Origin: PSRF01 sp051000815
GTDB taxonomy: Bacteria; Acidobacteriota; Blastocatellia; Pyrinomonadales; Pyrinomonadaceae
DNA: 64,000 bases
Assembly (NCBI GenBank): GCA_051000815.1
Contig: JBPCNX010000038.1
Span: forward strand, 57,006-121,005
Reading direction: 5' to 3'
Both the position numbers and the translations under genes were made by a program. This document shows positions 8,264-16,936 of this stretch, in pieces; positions within the stretch are counted from its first letter, which is position 1; each line of letters opens with the position of its first letter. The notes below the pieces were generated by a model, which was not told the origin of the DNA, made no database searches, and saw only the letters and a program-made list of their open reading frames with translations.

Positions 8264-9331
8264 ATGAAGCGAATCTTAATTGTTGCCATTGTGATTGTGG
8301 TGCTCGGCGCCGGCGCAACGGCCGTTTGGATTTATGAGGACCTCAACCGACGGGTTCAGCATTCCAGGAGTGGGCAGTTTATCGAGATCACTCGCGGCTC
8401 GTCTCCTGCCACAGTAATCAGGAAATTAAACAACGAGGGAGTAATCAAAAACGAGTGGCCGGTTCTGTTATACATGAAGCTGACCGGAGCAGGGTCTCGT
8501 TTTCGCGCCGGAGAGTACGACTTCCCTTCGCCTGTTTCACCATTGGAAGTCATCTCCAAACTTGAAGAAGGCGAGCAACGATTCCTGCGTTTGACGGTCG
8601 TAGAGGGCTGGACGCGCTGGGAGATCGCCGCTGCAATGGCCCGCATTCCCGAACTCAAACTCGCAGACCCAGATTCTGCGCTGGAGTTAATGAATGACAC
8701 GAGCCTCGTGAAAGACTTAGATCCGGTGGCCGAAAACCTCGAAGGTTACCTCTACCCTGCCACATATGAATTTCCTCGAGAGGCGACGCCGACGGATCTA
8801 ATCGCGTTGATGGTCAAACGCTTTCGCACGGAGTGGAAGCAGGCGTGGTCTCTCAAAGCCGGCGACCTTGGCTTCACGCCACGTCAGATAGTTACCGCAG
8901 CATCACTGATAGAGACGGAAGCAAAACTTTCAACGGAACGTCCAGTCATTGCTGCGGTTATTTACAACCGGCTCAAGTTGGGAATGCCTCTGGGCATCGA
9001 TTCCAGTGTAATCTATGCATCAAAGCTGGCTGGCAAATGGCGCAACGACGGAAAAGTCTATCAGAGTTATTTGGACCGCCGCTCCCCTTACAACACGCGA
9101 CTATTCGCAGGGTTACCCCCGGGGCCAATCGCTTCGCCGGGTGAAAGTTCTCTTGAGGCCGCTCTTAATCCACAGTCAGTGGATTACCTTTACTATGTAC
9201 GCGAGCCGAGCCGGGATGATGGAGCGCATAACTTTTATTCCCAGGAACGTGATTTTCAGCTGGGAGTAAAGGCGTTGCGTGAGTGGGAACAGCGTCGTGA
9301 TCAGGAGAACGCACACCAGAGTAGCCAGTGA
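8264..9331 (+). CDS. mltG: Endolytic murein transglycosylase MltG
   Basis: This 355-residue protein has an N-terminal membrane anchor (residues 4-23), a LysM-like region near 40-100 and the YceG catalytic domain. The catalytic Glu is Glu217 in A-A-S-L-I-E-T-E-A. The downstream motif N-T-R-L-F-A-G-L-P-P-G-P-I is also conserved, as is the end motif of the N-F-Y-S type. MltG cleaves nascent glycan strands inside the chain at the inner membrane and helps set glycan length with the PBPs. ruvX precedes it. The start is the first ATG after the ruvX stop and begins directly with the membrane helix. Confidence 0.92.
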   Translation: MKRILIVAIVIVVLGAGATAVWIYEDLNRRVQHSRSGQFIEITRGSSPATVIRKLNNEGVIKNEWPVLLYMKLTGAGSRFRAGEYDFPSPVSPLEVISKLEEGEQRFLRLTVVEGWTRWEIAAAMARIPELKLADPDSALELMNDTSLVKDLDPVAENLEGYLYPATYEFPREATPTDLIALMVKRFRTEWKQAWSLKAGDLGFTPRQIVTAASLIETEAKLSTERPVIAAVIYNRLKLGMPLGIDSSVIYASKLAGKWRNDGKVYQSYLDRRSPYNTRLFAGLPPGPIASPGESSLEAALNPQSVDYLYYVREPSRDDGAHNFYSQERDFQLGVKALREWEQRRDQENAHQSSQ

Positions 9332-9443
9332 TCGAGTTTGACTCAATATCAACAAGAGGAGTGCCTTGAAAATAGTATGGCGTTACTCTATTCTCAAGTT
9401 GCGACTCCCAGGTTTTCAGGTTTTTTTAAGGAAGGTGTCTACT

Positions 9444-10076
9444 ATGATCCGGATCACATCGCTCTTGTTACTGCTCACTTGTTCAGCGGTAATTTCTTTA
9501 GGGCAAGGCAAAGGAGTCGACAAGTCGAATGAACGGGTCCGTGACAGCGGAAGCCGCGCTCCCGCGATCAATGGCAGCAAGACCGACGTAGGCGCCGGAC
9601 GTGGAATAGATTTCGGGAAAGGTCGCACACCAGAGATTCCTCCAATTCCCAACCCTTACCGGCTACCAGCTCGCCGCGACGTGATCCTGAAAGCAGTTGA
9701 AGCTGTGATGCGTGATCGAAAGCTGATCGTCGATGAGAGCTCGTCAAGGTTAGCTGACGGAATTATCGTTAGTCAGCCATATACATTCGTCAAAGGTGCA
9801 TTGGTTTCGCACTCTCAACTGAGCAGGCATGCCGATTTAGCCAGCTCCGAGATCAGTGAATGGACGCGCGGCCGCTACACTCTCACAGTCGAGGTGCAAT
9901 CGATCGACGGAGCCAGCGCGAATGTCGCCGTTAATGCAAAGGTTGAAGGGAGAATGGAAAGCCCTTCCGCGGCCCAGTGGATAACCCTCCCCAGTTTGGG
10001 CCTGGCCGAGGAAGAATTTCTGTCAGCGCTTATCGAAGCAGTAACCGGCACCGCCCCGCCAGGCCGAACGCCGTAA
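9444..10076 (+). CDS. Secreted protein of unknown function
   Basis: From ATG 9444 (AAGGAAGG at 9428-9435) the protein has 210 residues and a clean signal peptide, M-I-R-I-T-S-L-L-L-L-L then A-V-I-S-L-G-Q-G. A disordered Gly/Asp/Lys segment follows, then a folded alpha/beta region starting R-D-V-I-L-K-A-V-E-A-V-M. It contains a long strand T-L-T-V-E-V-Q-S-I-D-G-A-S-A-N-V-A-V-N-A. The layout (helix, strand pairs, a variance-type strand, C-terminal helix E-E-E-F-L-S-A-L) recalls small envelope domains of the BamC or DUF4136 sort. I cannot assign a family. It lies 112 bases after mltG and may be part of the same envelope set. Confidence 0.65.
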   Translation: MIRITSLLLLLTCSAVISLGQGKGVDKSNERVRDSGSRAPAINGSKTDVGAGRGIDFGKGRTPEIPPIPNPYRLPARRDVILKAVEAVMRDRKLIVDESSSRLADGIIVSQPYTFVKGALVSHSQLSRHADLASSEISEWTRGRYTLTVEVQSIDGASANVAVNAKVEGRMESPSAAQWITLPSLGLAEEEFLSALIEAVTGTAPPGRTP

Positions 10077-10137
10077 AGCAATACGATAACCAACCCTCTA
10101 GTTTCAAACTTAAAGTGTCTCCTTAGCTATCCCCGTT

Positions 10138-10755
10138 ATGTTAAGTGATTCCATAAACTCCGAATTGCTCCTCGAGGAGAAGACCTCGCATGCAAGAAAG
10201 TTGGTTGCAGCTGCGCTCGCGCTGGTTTTGACCACGGGCTTACTTGCCGGCTATCTCTATTTTCGGAACCGGTACGCCAAAGAGAACATGGTTACGCCCG
10301 AGCAGATCAAATCCAGCAATGCCAACGTCCCCAAGGGCCCGCCCAGGGCTCACATCCTCGTAGACGAAGCACTTCTCAGCGGCGGTCAAACAACCATTGC
10401 TGGATCCGTAAAGAATATTTCGCAGGAGACGTTGTCTGGGGTAGCCGTGGAGTTGGAACTGAAACGGCGTAACGATGGAACAACTGAGCGAAAGAATGCG
10501 CTGGTGAGTCCGCCGTTGCTGGAGCCGAATCAAGAGGGCCGCTACGCTCTCAAACTGCCGGCGCAAGATTTCAGCTCGGTGCGCCTCGTTGCGTTAAGGA
10601 CCGGGCCCGACTCTGCCCTCGTTTCCTACACAACCGGGCAGGGACAAAAGCGGCCGCCGAAGAGACTTCAGCCCAGGGTTGTAGTTGTTCCGCGCCCTTC
10701 ATCGAGCCGCGGTGAGTTTCTCAATTCGCCTGATAACCCGGCGCGGGTTCCTTAG
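10138..10755 (+). CDS. Single-pass membrane protein with an extracytoplasmic beta domain
   Basis: This 205-residue protein has a short cytoplasmic N-end, one membrane helix at about 21-42 (V-A-A-A-L-A-L-V-L-T-T-G-L-L-A-G) and then a beta-rich domain. The pattern I-A-G-S-V-K-N-I-S-Q-E-T-L-S-G-V-A-V-E-L-E-L resembles FxLYD-type domains, which occur on bacterial surface and membrane proteins. The tail is basic and Pro-rich. No catalytic motif is visible. It lies 61 bases after the secreted unknown on the same strand. Confidence 0.6.
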   Translation: MLSDSINSELLLEEKTSHARKLVAAALALVLTTGLLAGYLYFRNRYAKENMVTPEQIKSSNANVPKGPPRAHILVDEALLSGGQTTIAGSVKNISQETLSGVAVELELKRRNDGTTERKNALVSPPLLEPNQEGRYALKLPAQDFSSVRLVALRTGPDSALVSYTTGQGQKRPPKRLQPRVVVVPRPSSSRGEFLNSPDNPARVP

Positions 10756-11057
10756 AGTGGAACTTAATGAAGTTTCTTACCTTCACACTTGGTGAAGACG
10801 TCTCTTTTCAAGTTGTTGATGAGAGGTCGGCATGGCGACTAGAATTAAAGTAATGGGTCAGCTGAATGATGGGCTTTGGCTCAATCCTTACTCCGGATGC
10901 GTTGCACCAGGTTGACGACAGGCTGAAATACGCTCAAATGAGATTCTTAGCGATCACCAGCGTACAACCAATCAAAGTGCATATCCGTCAGAGTGTCAGC
11001 GGTTCAGTCTTCTCCTCCTCAATTTATCTTCGAGTTAATTGCCGCATACTTCAGCGA
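10756..11057. other. Spacer before the 11058 gene
   Basis: An in-frame extension of the following gene opens at 10866, but it lacks coding character (no plausible domain, and the signal peptide starts only at 11058). I read this stretch as leader or promoter DNA. A 6-bp stem CTTCAC/GTGAAG lies at 10781-10797 without a T tract. Nothing else stands out. Confidence 0.4.
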
Positions 11058-11621
11058 ATGCAAAGAATTATTCAATTATCGCTACGAATCCTGTTGTTTG
11101 CCGTAGTTCTGCTTAGCCTCCAGCGCGAACTCCACGCGCAAACTATCCGCCCTCCGACGCCTCCGACCTCCATGTCCGCCGAAAAGAGTTCCCCGGGCTC
11201 GGATGACCAGGGCCCCACGGCACTTGACGACGAGCTACGCGCCAAACGGGCGATCAGATACGCGGAAAAAGAGCACCAGGAAAATCTGACAAGGGCCCGC
11301 GACGCTTCCGACCTTGGCCGCGAACTAGCTACCTCATTCAAGAAGAAGCAGGCCCTTAACTCAGATGACATGAAGAAACTTGAGAAGCTTGAGAAGCTTA
11401 CAAAGAAGATTCGTTCGGAAGCAGGGGCTTCAGAGGATGAGGTTGTACTTGAAGAAAAGCCCGGCGACCTGGCTGCAGCAGTTGAGAGTGTCGCCAAGGT
11501 ATCCTCTTCCCTTAGTGAAAGAGTCTTAAAGACGCCGAGGCGCGTCGTGTCGACATCGATCATAGAAGAGGCTAATGTTTTACTTGAACTAATTCGAATC
11601 GTTCGCACTTTCGCCCGCTAA
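11058..11621 (+). CDS. Secreted helical protein of unknown function
   Basis: ATG 11058 begins a good signal peptide (M-Q-R-I-I-Q-L-S-L-R-I-L-L-F-A-V-V-L-L-S-L, cut near H-A-Q). The mature part, about 160 residues, opens with a Pro/Ser-rich segment. It then becomes strongly charged and helical, with a coiled-coil-like stretch that includes the repeated L-E-K-L-E-K-L. It ends with a helix E-E-A-N-V-L-L-E-L-I-R-I-V. No enzymatic motif is present and I do not recognise a family. The second VWA gene starts 11 bases after its stop, so the two are probably an operon. Confidence 0.6.
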   Translation: MQRIIQLSLRILLFAVVLLSLQRELHAQTIRPPTPPTSMSAEKSSPGSDDQGPTALDDELRAKRAIRYAEKEHQENLTRARDASDLGRELATSFKKKQALNSDDMKKLEKLEKLTKKIRSEAGASEDEVVLEEKPGDLAAAVESVAKVSSSLSERVLKTPRRVVSTSIIEEANVLLELIRIVRTFAR

Positions 11622-11632
11622 GGTAGACCTGG

Positions 11633-12559
11633 TTGAGCTTTCTACGCAAAACCCACCGGCCCATGCAGTTCATTCTTGCAATAAACGCGATCATATTGTT
11701 CGTCGTCTTACCGGCGGCAGCCCAGCACGATGATGTGGTTCGAGTGGATACCGATCTGGTTGTCCTTAATGTAACCGTATCGGATAAGGCTGGGCAGTAT
11801 GTTCCGGGATTGAAACTGGCAGACTTCAAAGTCTTTGAAGAAGGTCGTGAGGTCCCTATCAAACTGATTTCGAGTTTTGGCGCGCAGGAGTCGCCCTTCG
11901 CCGCCGTGATCCTGTTAGACACTTCCGGGAGCATGGAAAGTCGTTTGTCACTTGGTCGCTCTGCGGCGATTCGATTTCTCGACGGACTCCGCCCCGAGGA
12001 CGTTGCAGCTGTCTATAATTTTGATCATAGCGTTGAACGGGTTCAGGACTTCTCTTCCGGACGTGACTTGGCGCCTATGGCTTTCGGTCTTCGCGCGAAA
12101 GGAATGACAGCCCTGTACGATGCGATCGTGCAGGCCGGAGAAACACTTGCCGCTCGGCCAGAGCAGCGCAAGGCGATTATCGTTCTCTCTGACGGAGTAG
12201 ACACGCAGAGTAAAGCGTCTTCCGGCAAAGCTCTCCAGGCGGCCCTTGCAGTTGGTGCGGGCATTTACGCAGTCGATATGTCGGCGAATGACGGCAACGT
12301 TACCAGAAATCAGCAAAGCGCCATGCTGTTGAAAAGTTTTGCAGAGAAGAGTGGCGGACGTTTTATCGCTACTCCCGGCGGGCCGGCGTTGCGTGATGCG
12401 TTTGCCAGCATCGCCAAGGAGTTGGGACGTCAATATACCATTGCGTTCCGGCCGGCCGATCAAGTGCGCGACGGTCGTTGGCGAAGTCTGGAGGTTAAAC
12501 TCTCACGGCCTGACCTTACAGTGCGCACTCGCAAAGGTTATCGTTCACCGAAACGCTGA
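11633..12559 (+). CDS. Secreted VWA domain protein (VWFA-related, Acidobacteria type)
   Basis: I choose TTG 11633, preceded by AAGG, because it gives the signal peptide a basic n-region (M-S-F-L-R-K-T-H-R-P). An ATG at 11663 would leave none. After the cleavage region P-A-A-A-Q the mature protein starts V-V-R-V-D-T-D-L-V-V-L-N-V-T-V, the domain shared with the VWA protein at 4199. A VWA domain follows with intact MIDAS residues L-L-D-T-S-G-S-M and a later S-D-G-V-D-T. The end is typical of Acidobacterial VWFA-related proteins (V-R-T-R-K-G-Y). Its ligand is unknown. It is a diverged paralogue of the 4199 product. Confidence 0.85.
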   Translation: MSFLRKTHRPMQFILAINAIILFVVLPAAAQHDDVVRVDTDLVVLNVTVSDKAGQYVPGLKLADFKVFEEGREVPIKLISSFGAQESPFAAVILLDTSGSMESRLSLGRSAAIRFLDGLRPEDVAAVYNFDHSVERVQDFSSGRDLAPMAFGLRAKGMTALYDAIVQAGETLAARPEQRKAIIVLSDGVDTQSKASSGKALQAALAVGAGIYAVDMSANDGNVTRNQQSAMLLKSFAEKSGGRFIATPGGPALRDAFASIAKELGRQYTIAFRPADQVRDGRWRSLEVKLSRPDLTVRTRKGYRSPKR

Positions 12560-12601
12560 ACGCTCCCTTCGATTTTCAAACCTATGACGCGTAGGGATTG
12601 C

Positions 12602-13738
12602 TCAGAGACTCTTCTTGGTTTCCAGTTTGTCGTGATGACGTTCGAAGGCAAGTTCGATCAGACGATCCAGGAGCCCAGGAAAGGGCAGACCAGACGCTTC
12701 CCACATCTTGGGATATCCCGACACTTCAGTTAGACCCGGCAAGGTATTCAATTCGTTAACCAGCAACTCGCTCTTATTTCTGGTAAGAAAGAAATCAACC
12801 CGCGCCAGTCCCGATCCATCCACGGACTGGAAAGCCTGGATCGCGAGGCGCCTAATCTTTTCACTCAAAGCTTTCGAGACAGGTGCGGGTACTACAAACT
12901 TGACGTGCCCGGTGCTGGCGTACTTCTCGGTGTAATCCAAAAAACGAGCGGCTTCGTCGTAAACAACATATTCGCCGGGCAGACTTGCATCCGGTTCATC
13001 GTTACCAAGCACCGCACATTCCAATTCGCGCGCATCAACCAACTCTTCGACTATGACCTTGCGGTCGTATTGCGCAGCCAGTGCTACCGCCTGAATCAAC
13101 GAATCGTTATCCGTCGCTTTGGAAATACCAACCGAGGACCCCAGGTTCGCGGGCTTTACAAAACACGGGAAACCGATCTCCCGCGCAATTCTCCGCATAA
13201 CTTTGGGCCGATCACTCTTCCACTGCGAACGGAGAAACCAGACATACTTACAAATCGGCATACCCGCCTGTGCGAACAACATCTTCATCGCAACCTTATC
13301 CATGCCACAAGCTGAGGCGACAACGCCGCAACCGACATACGGGATGTCAGCCATTTCCAGCAATCCCTGAAGCGTGCCGTCTTCTCCGTACGGTCCGTGG
13401 AGGACAGGAAAAACGACGTCGAGTTTCGATGTGGCTACTTGCCGGCCCTGTGTATGAAGCGAGGTTAGGCCCTGATGCGAAGGATCGCCGAGAATCGCTA
13501 TGTCGCCGGTGCTGTCATAATCGAGGCTCGTCGTCAGGTGAGCTCTGGAGCTGCCGGGCAGAAGGTCCATAGCTGCGCCGGGTGCTAGCCACTTCCCTTC
13601 CTTGGTTATTGCCAGCGGAATGACTTGATATTTCCGATTATCGATGGCCCCGATAACGGCGGCGGCCGAACGAATAGAAATTTCATGTTCACCGGATCGT
13701 CCGCCGAAGATGACTCCGACGCGGAGTTTTTTCGCCAA
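12602..13738 (-). CDS. ddl: D-alanine--D-alanine ligase
   Basis: This 378-residue ATP-grasp enzyme joins two D-alanines for the peptidoglycan stem. Visible are the N-terminal V-I-F-G-G-R-S-G-E-H-E-I-S signature, the central H-G-P-Y-G-E-D-G-T-L-Q-G, the ATP-grasp strand F-V-K-P-A-N-L-G-S-S-V-G-I and the C-terminal R-V-D-F-F-L-T...N-E-L-N-T-L-P-G-L-T. The length fits the DdlA-like branch rather than the shorter DdlB. It is the last gene of a 13-gene minus-strand run and follows the arginase gene by 18 bases. Cytoplasmic. Confidence 0.95.
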   Translation of the reverse strand: MAKKLRVGVIFGGRSGEHEISIRSAAAVIGAIDNRKYQVIPLAITKEGKWLAPGAAMDLLPGSSRAHLTTSLDYDSTGDIAILGDPSHQGLTSLHTQGRQVATSKLDVVFPVLHGPYGEDGTLQGLLEMADIPYVGCGVVASACGMDKVAMKMLFAQAGMPICKYVWFLRSQWKSDRPKVMRRIAREIGFPCFVKPANLGSSVGISKATDNDSLIQAVALAAQYDRKVIVEELVDARELECAVLGNDEPDASLPGEYVVYDEAARFLDYTEKYASTGHVKFVVPAPVSKALSEKIRRLAIQAFQSVDGSGLARVDFFLTRNKSELLVNELNTLPGLTEVSGYPKMWEASGLPFPGLLDRLIELAFERHHDKLETKKSL

Positions 13739-13756
13739 GTGCCTGCTCCGTTCCCT

Positions 13757-14725
13757 TTAAAGAATTGTTTTTCCCAGCGCCGAGAGAATTAGTTCCACGC
13801 CTAACTCAGCCGTCTTGTTGTTAACATCGAGCGCAGTATTGATTTCAACTATCTCGAGCGAACACATCCCGCCCGCTTCAGCGATCTTTTCGAGTGCAAG
13901 GTGAGACTCCCGGTAAGTCATCCCGCCTCGCACGAGCGTTCCCGAACCGGGTGCATCGGTTGGATCAAGCGCGTCTACATCGAAAGTCACCGCATAACCG
14001 CCCGAAGCCTTCGACGCGATCGCTATTGCTTCATCCATGCAGGCGCTCATGCCGCGCTCATCAATCTCGCGCATCGTAAAAAACCGCATGCCCAGCTGAC
14101 GGATTAGCTCCCGCTCGCCGCGATCGATGTCACGCGCGCCAACGTGGGCGCAGAATCTCGGATCCAACTTCGGCGCAAATCCCGCGACTTGCGTTAGCGC
14201 CGGCGCGCCGTAACCCAGAAGAGCGGATAGCGGCATGCCGTGGATATTTCCCGAAGGGGTCGTTTCCGGGACGTTCATATCGGCATGCGCGTCAAACCAA
14301 ATCAGCCCCAGGGTCTTTTCCTGTTGCCGGCAATACGCCGCCACTCCCGAGATTGATCCAATTGCAATTGAGTGGTCGCCGCCAAGAATTACTGGTAGCG
14401 CTCCGGCCGACAAAATTTCCTGAACTTCTGTTGCCAGTTGTTCGCAGGCCGCTGTGATCTCGGCAAGGTACTTGAGTTTGTCGCTGGGCTGAGCGGGAGA
14501 ACGCGGCCGTTCCAGACGGAGGTCTCCCTTATCGCTAACCTCATATCCGAGTTGAGCAATTCTCTCGTTGAGTCGAGCGACACGCAGCGCTGCGGGCCCC
14601 ATGTCAACTCCTGCCATACTGGCGCCATAACCAAGCGGAACGCCAAGAATGCTAACGGCTCGACCGGGCTTTAGATTTGTCGTACTGGGTGCGAACTCAC
14701 TGTCTGCGATCGTTGGATTTCCCAT
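13757..14725 (-). CDS. rocF: Arginase
   Basis: This 322-residue ureohydrolase has the complete binuclear manganese site: G-G-D-H-S, D-A-H-A-D-M-N, and D-V-D-A-L-D-P. The S-G-N-I-H-G-M-P loop is the one that distinguishes arginases from agmatinases. It splits L-arginine into ornithine and urea. The first 20 residues are a non-conserved extension. No urease or ornithine genes lie beside it. A second guanidino-group enzyme (DDAH family) is encoded 9 kb away on the same strand. Confidence 0.9.
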   Translation of the reverse strand: MGNPTIADSEFAPSTTNLKPGRAVSILGVPLGYGASMAGVDMGPAALRVARLNERIAQLGYEVSDKGDLRLERPRSPAQPSDKLKYLAEITAACEQLATEVQEILSAGALPVILGGDHSIAIGSISGVAAYCRQQEKTLGLIWFDAHADMNVPETTPSGNIHGMPLSALLGYGAPALTQVAGFAPKLDPRFCAHVGARDIDRGERELIRQLGMRFFTMREIDERGMSACMDEAIAIASKASGGYAVTFDVDALDPTDAPGSGTLVRGGMTYRESHLALEKIAEAGGMCSLEIVEINTALDVNNKTAELGVELILSALGKTIL

Positions 14726-14749
14726 AAGCTCTAAAGAAAGCTGGAAGCT

Positions 14750-15628
14750 TCAGCCTCCGAGGTTGAAGCCACCGCCGCCACCGCCCTGCGTCGGGAAGAA
14801 GGGTTTTAAGAGTCCGGCCAGCGCCGCAAGATTTCGCGTCTGAATTAGCAGTTCACCGGGCCCCATGAACTCGGCGACAATTCCCTCACCACTCATCATG
14901 CTGCGAAAGAATCCAGCGGCAGCTTTGCGCAGAGTGTACTGCGTTGTTCCCTCCCAGGCCACCAGATGTCCAGTATCAACCACGTAACGCTCGCCCGCTT
15001 GCAGCCGTTTCCGGTGAATTGCACCGAAGGAGGAAACCAGCAGCAGGCCCTGGCCCTGGACGAGCAATACAAATAATCCTTCGCCGCCAAAGAATGACTT
15101 AGCGCCACCCCACTTTGTATCGACATTCAAACTGGCGTCGCCCGCAAGATACGAACTCGATTGGACGAAGAACGACTGGTTGGTCATTTCGATAGCGGCG
15201 ATATCTCCGGGTGCGCCGGGAGCGAAGGTGACTTCTCCTGGGCCGCCTCGCGCCGTGAATGTCGAAATAAACGCCGATTCCCCGCCCGCAGCTCGCTTGA
15301 TGGCCCCAAAGAGTCCTCCTTTCATCTGCGACTGCAACTCAACATTGGCAGACATCGATACCATGGCCCCGGCCTCGGCCTGGATTGATTGCTCAGCTTG
15401 CAGGTTAACAACGGCCAGAGAGAACGACGGTTGATGTAGCACTTCATAACTATAGCCACGTCCCTGGCCCCGCGAATCCTGATCGATGTGAATTCCCTGG
15501 GCATTACCATAGCCCGCGGACTGTTGAGGTGTGACATTAGGCGTGGGCTGATCCCCAATGCGATACCCACAACTACCGCAGAAGCTCGCACCTGGTAACA
15601 TCTGAACACCGCACTTAGGACAATTCAT
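14750..15628 (-). CDS. AIM24 / TIGR00266 family protein with N-terminal zinc ribbon
   Basis: The N-end is a zinc ribbon with C-P-K-C and C-G-S-C pairs. Residues about 60-280 form the AIM24-type beta barrel, with G-A-M-V-S-M-S, G-E-S-A-F-I-S-T-F, W-G-G-A-K-S-F-F-G-G-E-G-L-F and the end segment G-P-G-E-L-L-I-Q-T-R. The protein closes with a poly-Gly tail. AIM24 proteins occur in bacteria and mitochondria, where one is needed for inner-membrane organisation. The bacterial role is not settled. The start overlaps the stop of the LOG-family gene by 4 bases (15625-15628), so translation is likely coupled. Confidence 0.85.
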   Translation of the reverse strand: MNCPKCGVQMLPGASFCGSCGYRIGDQPTPNVTPQQSAGYGNAQGIHIDQDSRGQGRGYSYEVLHQPSFSLAVVNLQAEQSIQAEAGAMVSMSANVELQSQMKGGLFGAIKRAAGGESAFISTFTARGGPGEVTFAPGAPGDIAAIEMTNQSFFVQSSSYLAGDASLNVDTKWGGAKSFFGGEGLFVLLVQGQGLLLVSSFGAIHRKRLQAGERYVVDTGHLVAWEGTTQYTLRKAAAGFFRSMMSGEGIVAEFMGPGELLIQTRNLAALAGLLKPFFPTQGGGGGGFNLGG

Positions 15629-16176
15629 AACTTCACGCCTTGAGATTTTTCTTTGATGATGGCGACTGCTTCTTCCGGTGTCGCAGCGAAGTCCAACGCT
15701 TTAACGTCTTCCTCGCTCACTGCGAGATGTGTCTGCCACGCTTTCACGACGGGCGACCAGCAATCGCCAAGCAGCACGAGTGGTCGCGGATCGATCACTT
15801 TCGTTTGAATCTTGTTCCAAACCAAAGACAACTCGGTGACGGTTCCCATGCCGCCTCGGATCGCGATGAAACCAACTGAACGGGTGATTAGTAGTTGAAG
15901 TCGCTCATAAAAGTGAGGAGTGGCCACCTTCTCGGAGAGGTACCGGTTGGGCTCAGCCTTAAATTGGTTCATCACGATGCCCAACACGCGACCACCAGCC
16001 TCGCGCGCCCCACGGCTGGCCGCTTCCATCACGCCGAGATAGCCTCCAGTACAAATCGTATATCCAGCCTCAGCCAGTAATTGACCGGTGCGACGCGCCT
16101 CAGCGTACGCCGGATCCGACTCGTCGCACTTTGAACCGCCGAAGATCGTGACTATGCGTTCTGAAGTTTCAATCAT
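15625..16176 (-). CDS. LOG family (TIGR00725/00730-like) Rossmann protein
   Basis: This 183-residue protein has the nucleotide-binding start I-V-T-I-F-G-G-S, then T-G-G-Y-L-G-V-M-E-A and the G-G-M-G-T-V-T-E loop, which matches the P-G-G-x-G-T-x-x-E motif of LOG proteins except that Arg replaces Pro. Studied members are cytokinin-riboside monophosphate phosphoribohydrolases that split a purine base from ribose-5-phosphate. Many bacterial ones have other or unknown substrates. The 4-base overlap with the AIM24 gene is seen directly, but no functional link is known. Confidence 0.8.
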   Translation of the reverse strand: MIETSERIVTIFGGSKCDESDPAYAEARRTGQLLAEAGYTICTGGYLGVMEAASRGAREAGGRVLGIVMNQFKAEPNRYLSEKVATPHFYERLQLLITRSVGFIAIRGGMGTVTELSLVWNKIQTKVIDPRPLVLLGDCWSPVVKAWQTHLAVSEEDVKALDFAATPEEAVAIIKEKSQGVKL

Positions 16177-16211
16177 CGGTGACGAGTTGGACTAAAAGAA
16201 TGGTTGCAGGT

Positions 16212-16895
16212 TCATGCCGCCGGGACTTCGGCGGTCAGCATCAACGATCCATTCTTGCGATACCGAACAAAGTCTTCGCGGGTCTTGAAGGTGGTGCCCG
16301 TATAAATATCAGGCACAGGTGTAGGGTCGAGCAGTCGTTCGTCGCGAATTCCGCAAAAGCCTGCTTGCTCGAGCAGCAAACGATACTCGGCCGCACTTAA
16401 CAAATGTACTGGCACCTTGAGCGTCTCGATCCATTGATATGAAGGTTCATTCTCTCGATAAAGATCTACGACGGTGACGAAGATACCGCCCGGTTGCAGG
16501 ACACGCTTGATTTCCCGGGCGGCTCTTTCAATGTCAGCATAGTAGTAGAGCGATTCCATGGAAAACGCATGACTGAAAGCAGCGTCGTCAAACGGAAGCG
16601 CTTCAGCACTCGCAGTTTGGAATTCCAAATTCGCGTAATCCTTCGATTGCTCACGGGCCACCCGGATCATTTCATCGGACACATCAATACCCACAACGCG
16701 ACCCTCCGATGCCTGATCGGCAAGCAATCGCGCCGCCCATCCGGAGCCGCAGCCAACGTCCAACACCGCTGCGTCCGCAGGAATTTGCATGCAGGTAATC
16801 GCCTGCTCACCGACAGGACGGTGACCGCGCTCCATGCTGTCGCCCTTGCCGGCGCGCGCCCATTCGTTAAACTCCAAACGAAGATGTTCGTTCAT
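16212..16895 (-). CDS. Class I SAM-dependent methyltransferase
   Basis: This is a 227-residue Rossmann methyltransferase. SAM-binding motif I reads V-L-D-V-G-C-G-S-G-W-A-A-R-L-L, followed by an acidic V-V-G-I-D-V-S-D-E-M-I and the L-P-F-D-D-A-A-F motif of methyltransferase type 11. The substrate is not evident. The C-terminal third (Y-S-A or F-K-T-R-E-D-F-V-R-Y segments) is the variable substrate region. It lies 35 bases from the LOG gene and 41 bases from asnS in the same operon-like run. Confidence 0.85.
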   Translation of the reverse strand: MNEHLRLEFNEWARAGKGDSMERGHRPVGEQAITCMQIPADAAVLDVGCGSGWAARLLADQASEGRVVGIDVSDEMIRVAREQSKDYANLEFQTASAEALPFDDAAFSHAFSMESLYYYADIERAAREIKRVLQPGGIFVTVVDLYRENEPSYQWIETLKVPVHLLSAAEYRLLLEQAGFCGIRDERLLDPTPVPDIYTGTTFKTREDFVRYRKNGSLMLTAEVPAA

Positions 16896-16936
16896 AGTGT
16901 GTTTTGTAAGGGCAGGCCAATGGAAGAAACATTGGG

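Noticed and set aside
10781..10797. Hairpin CTTCAC/GTGAAG as a terminator
   Set aside because: Only 6 bp and no T tract.
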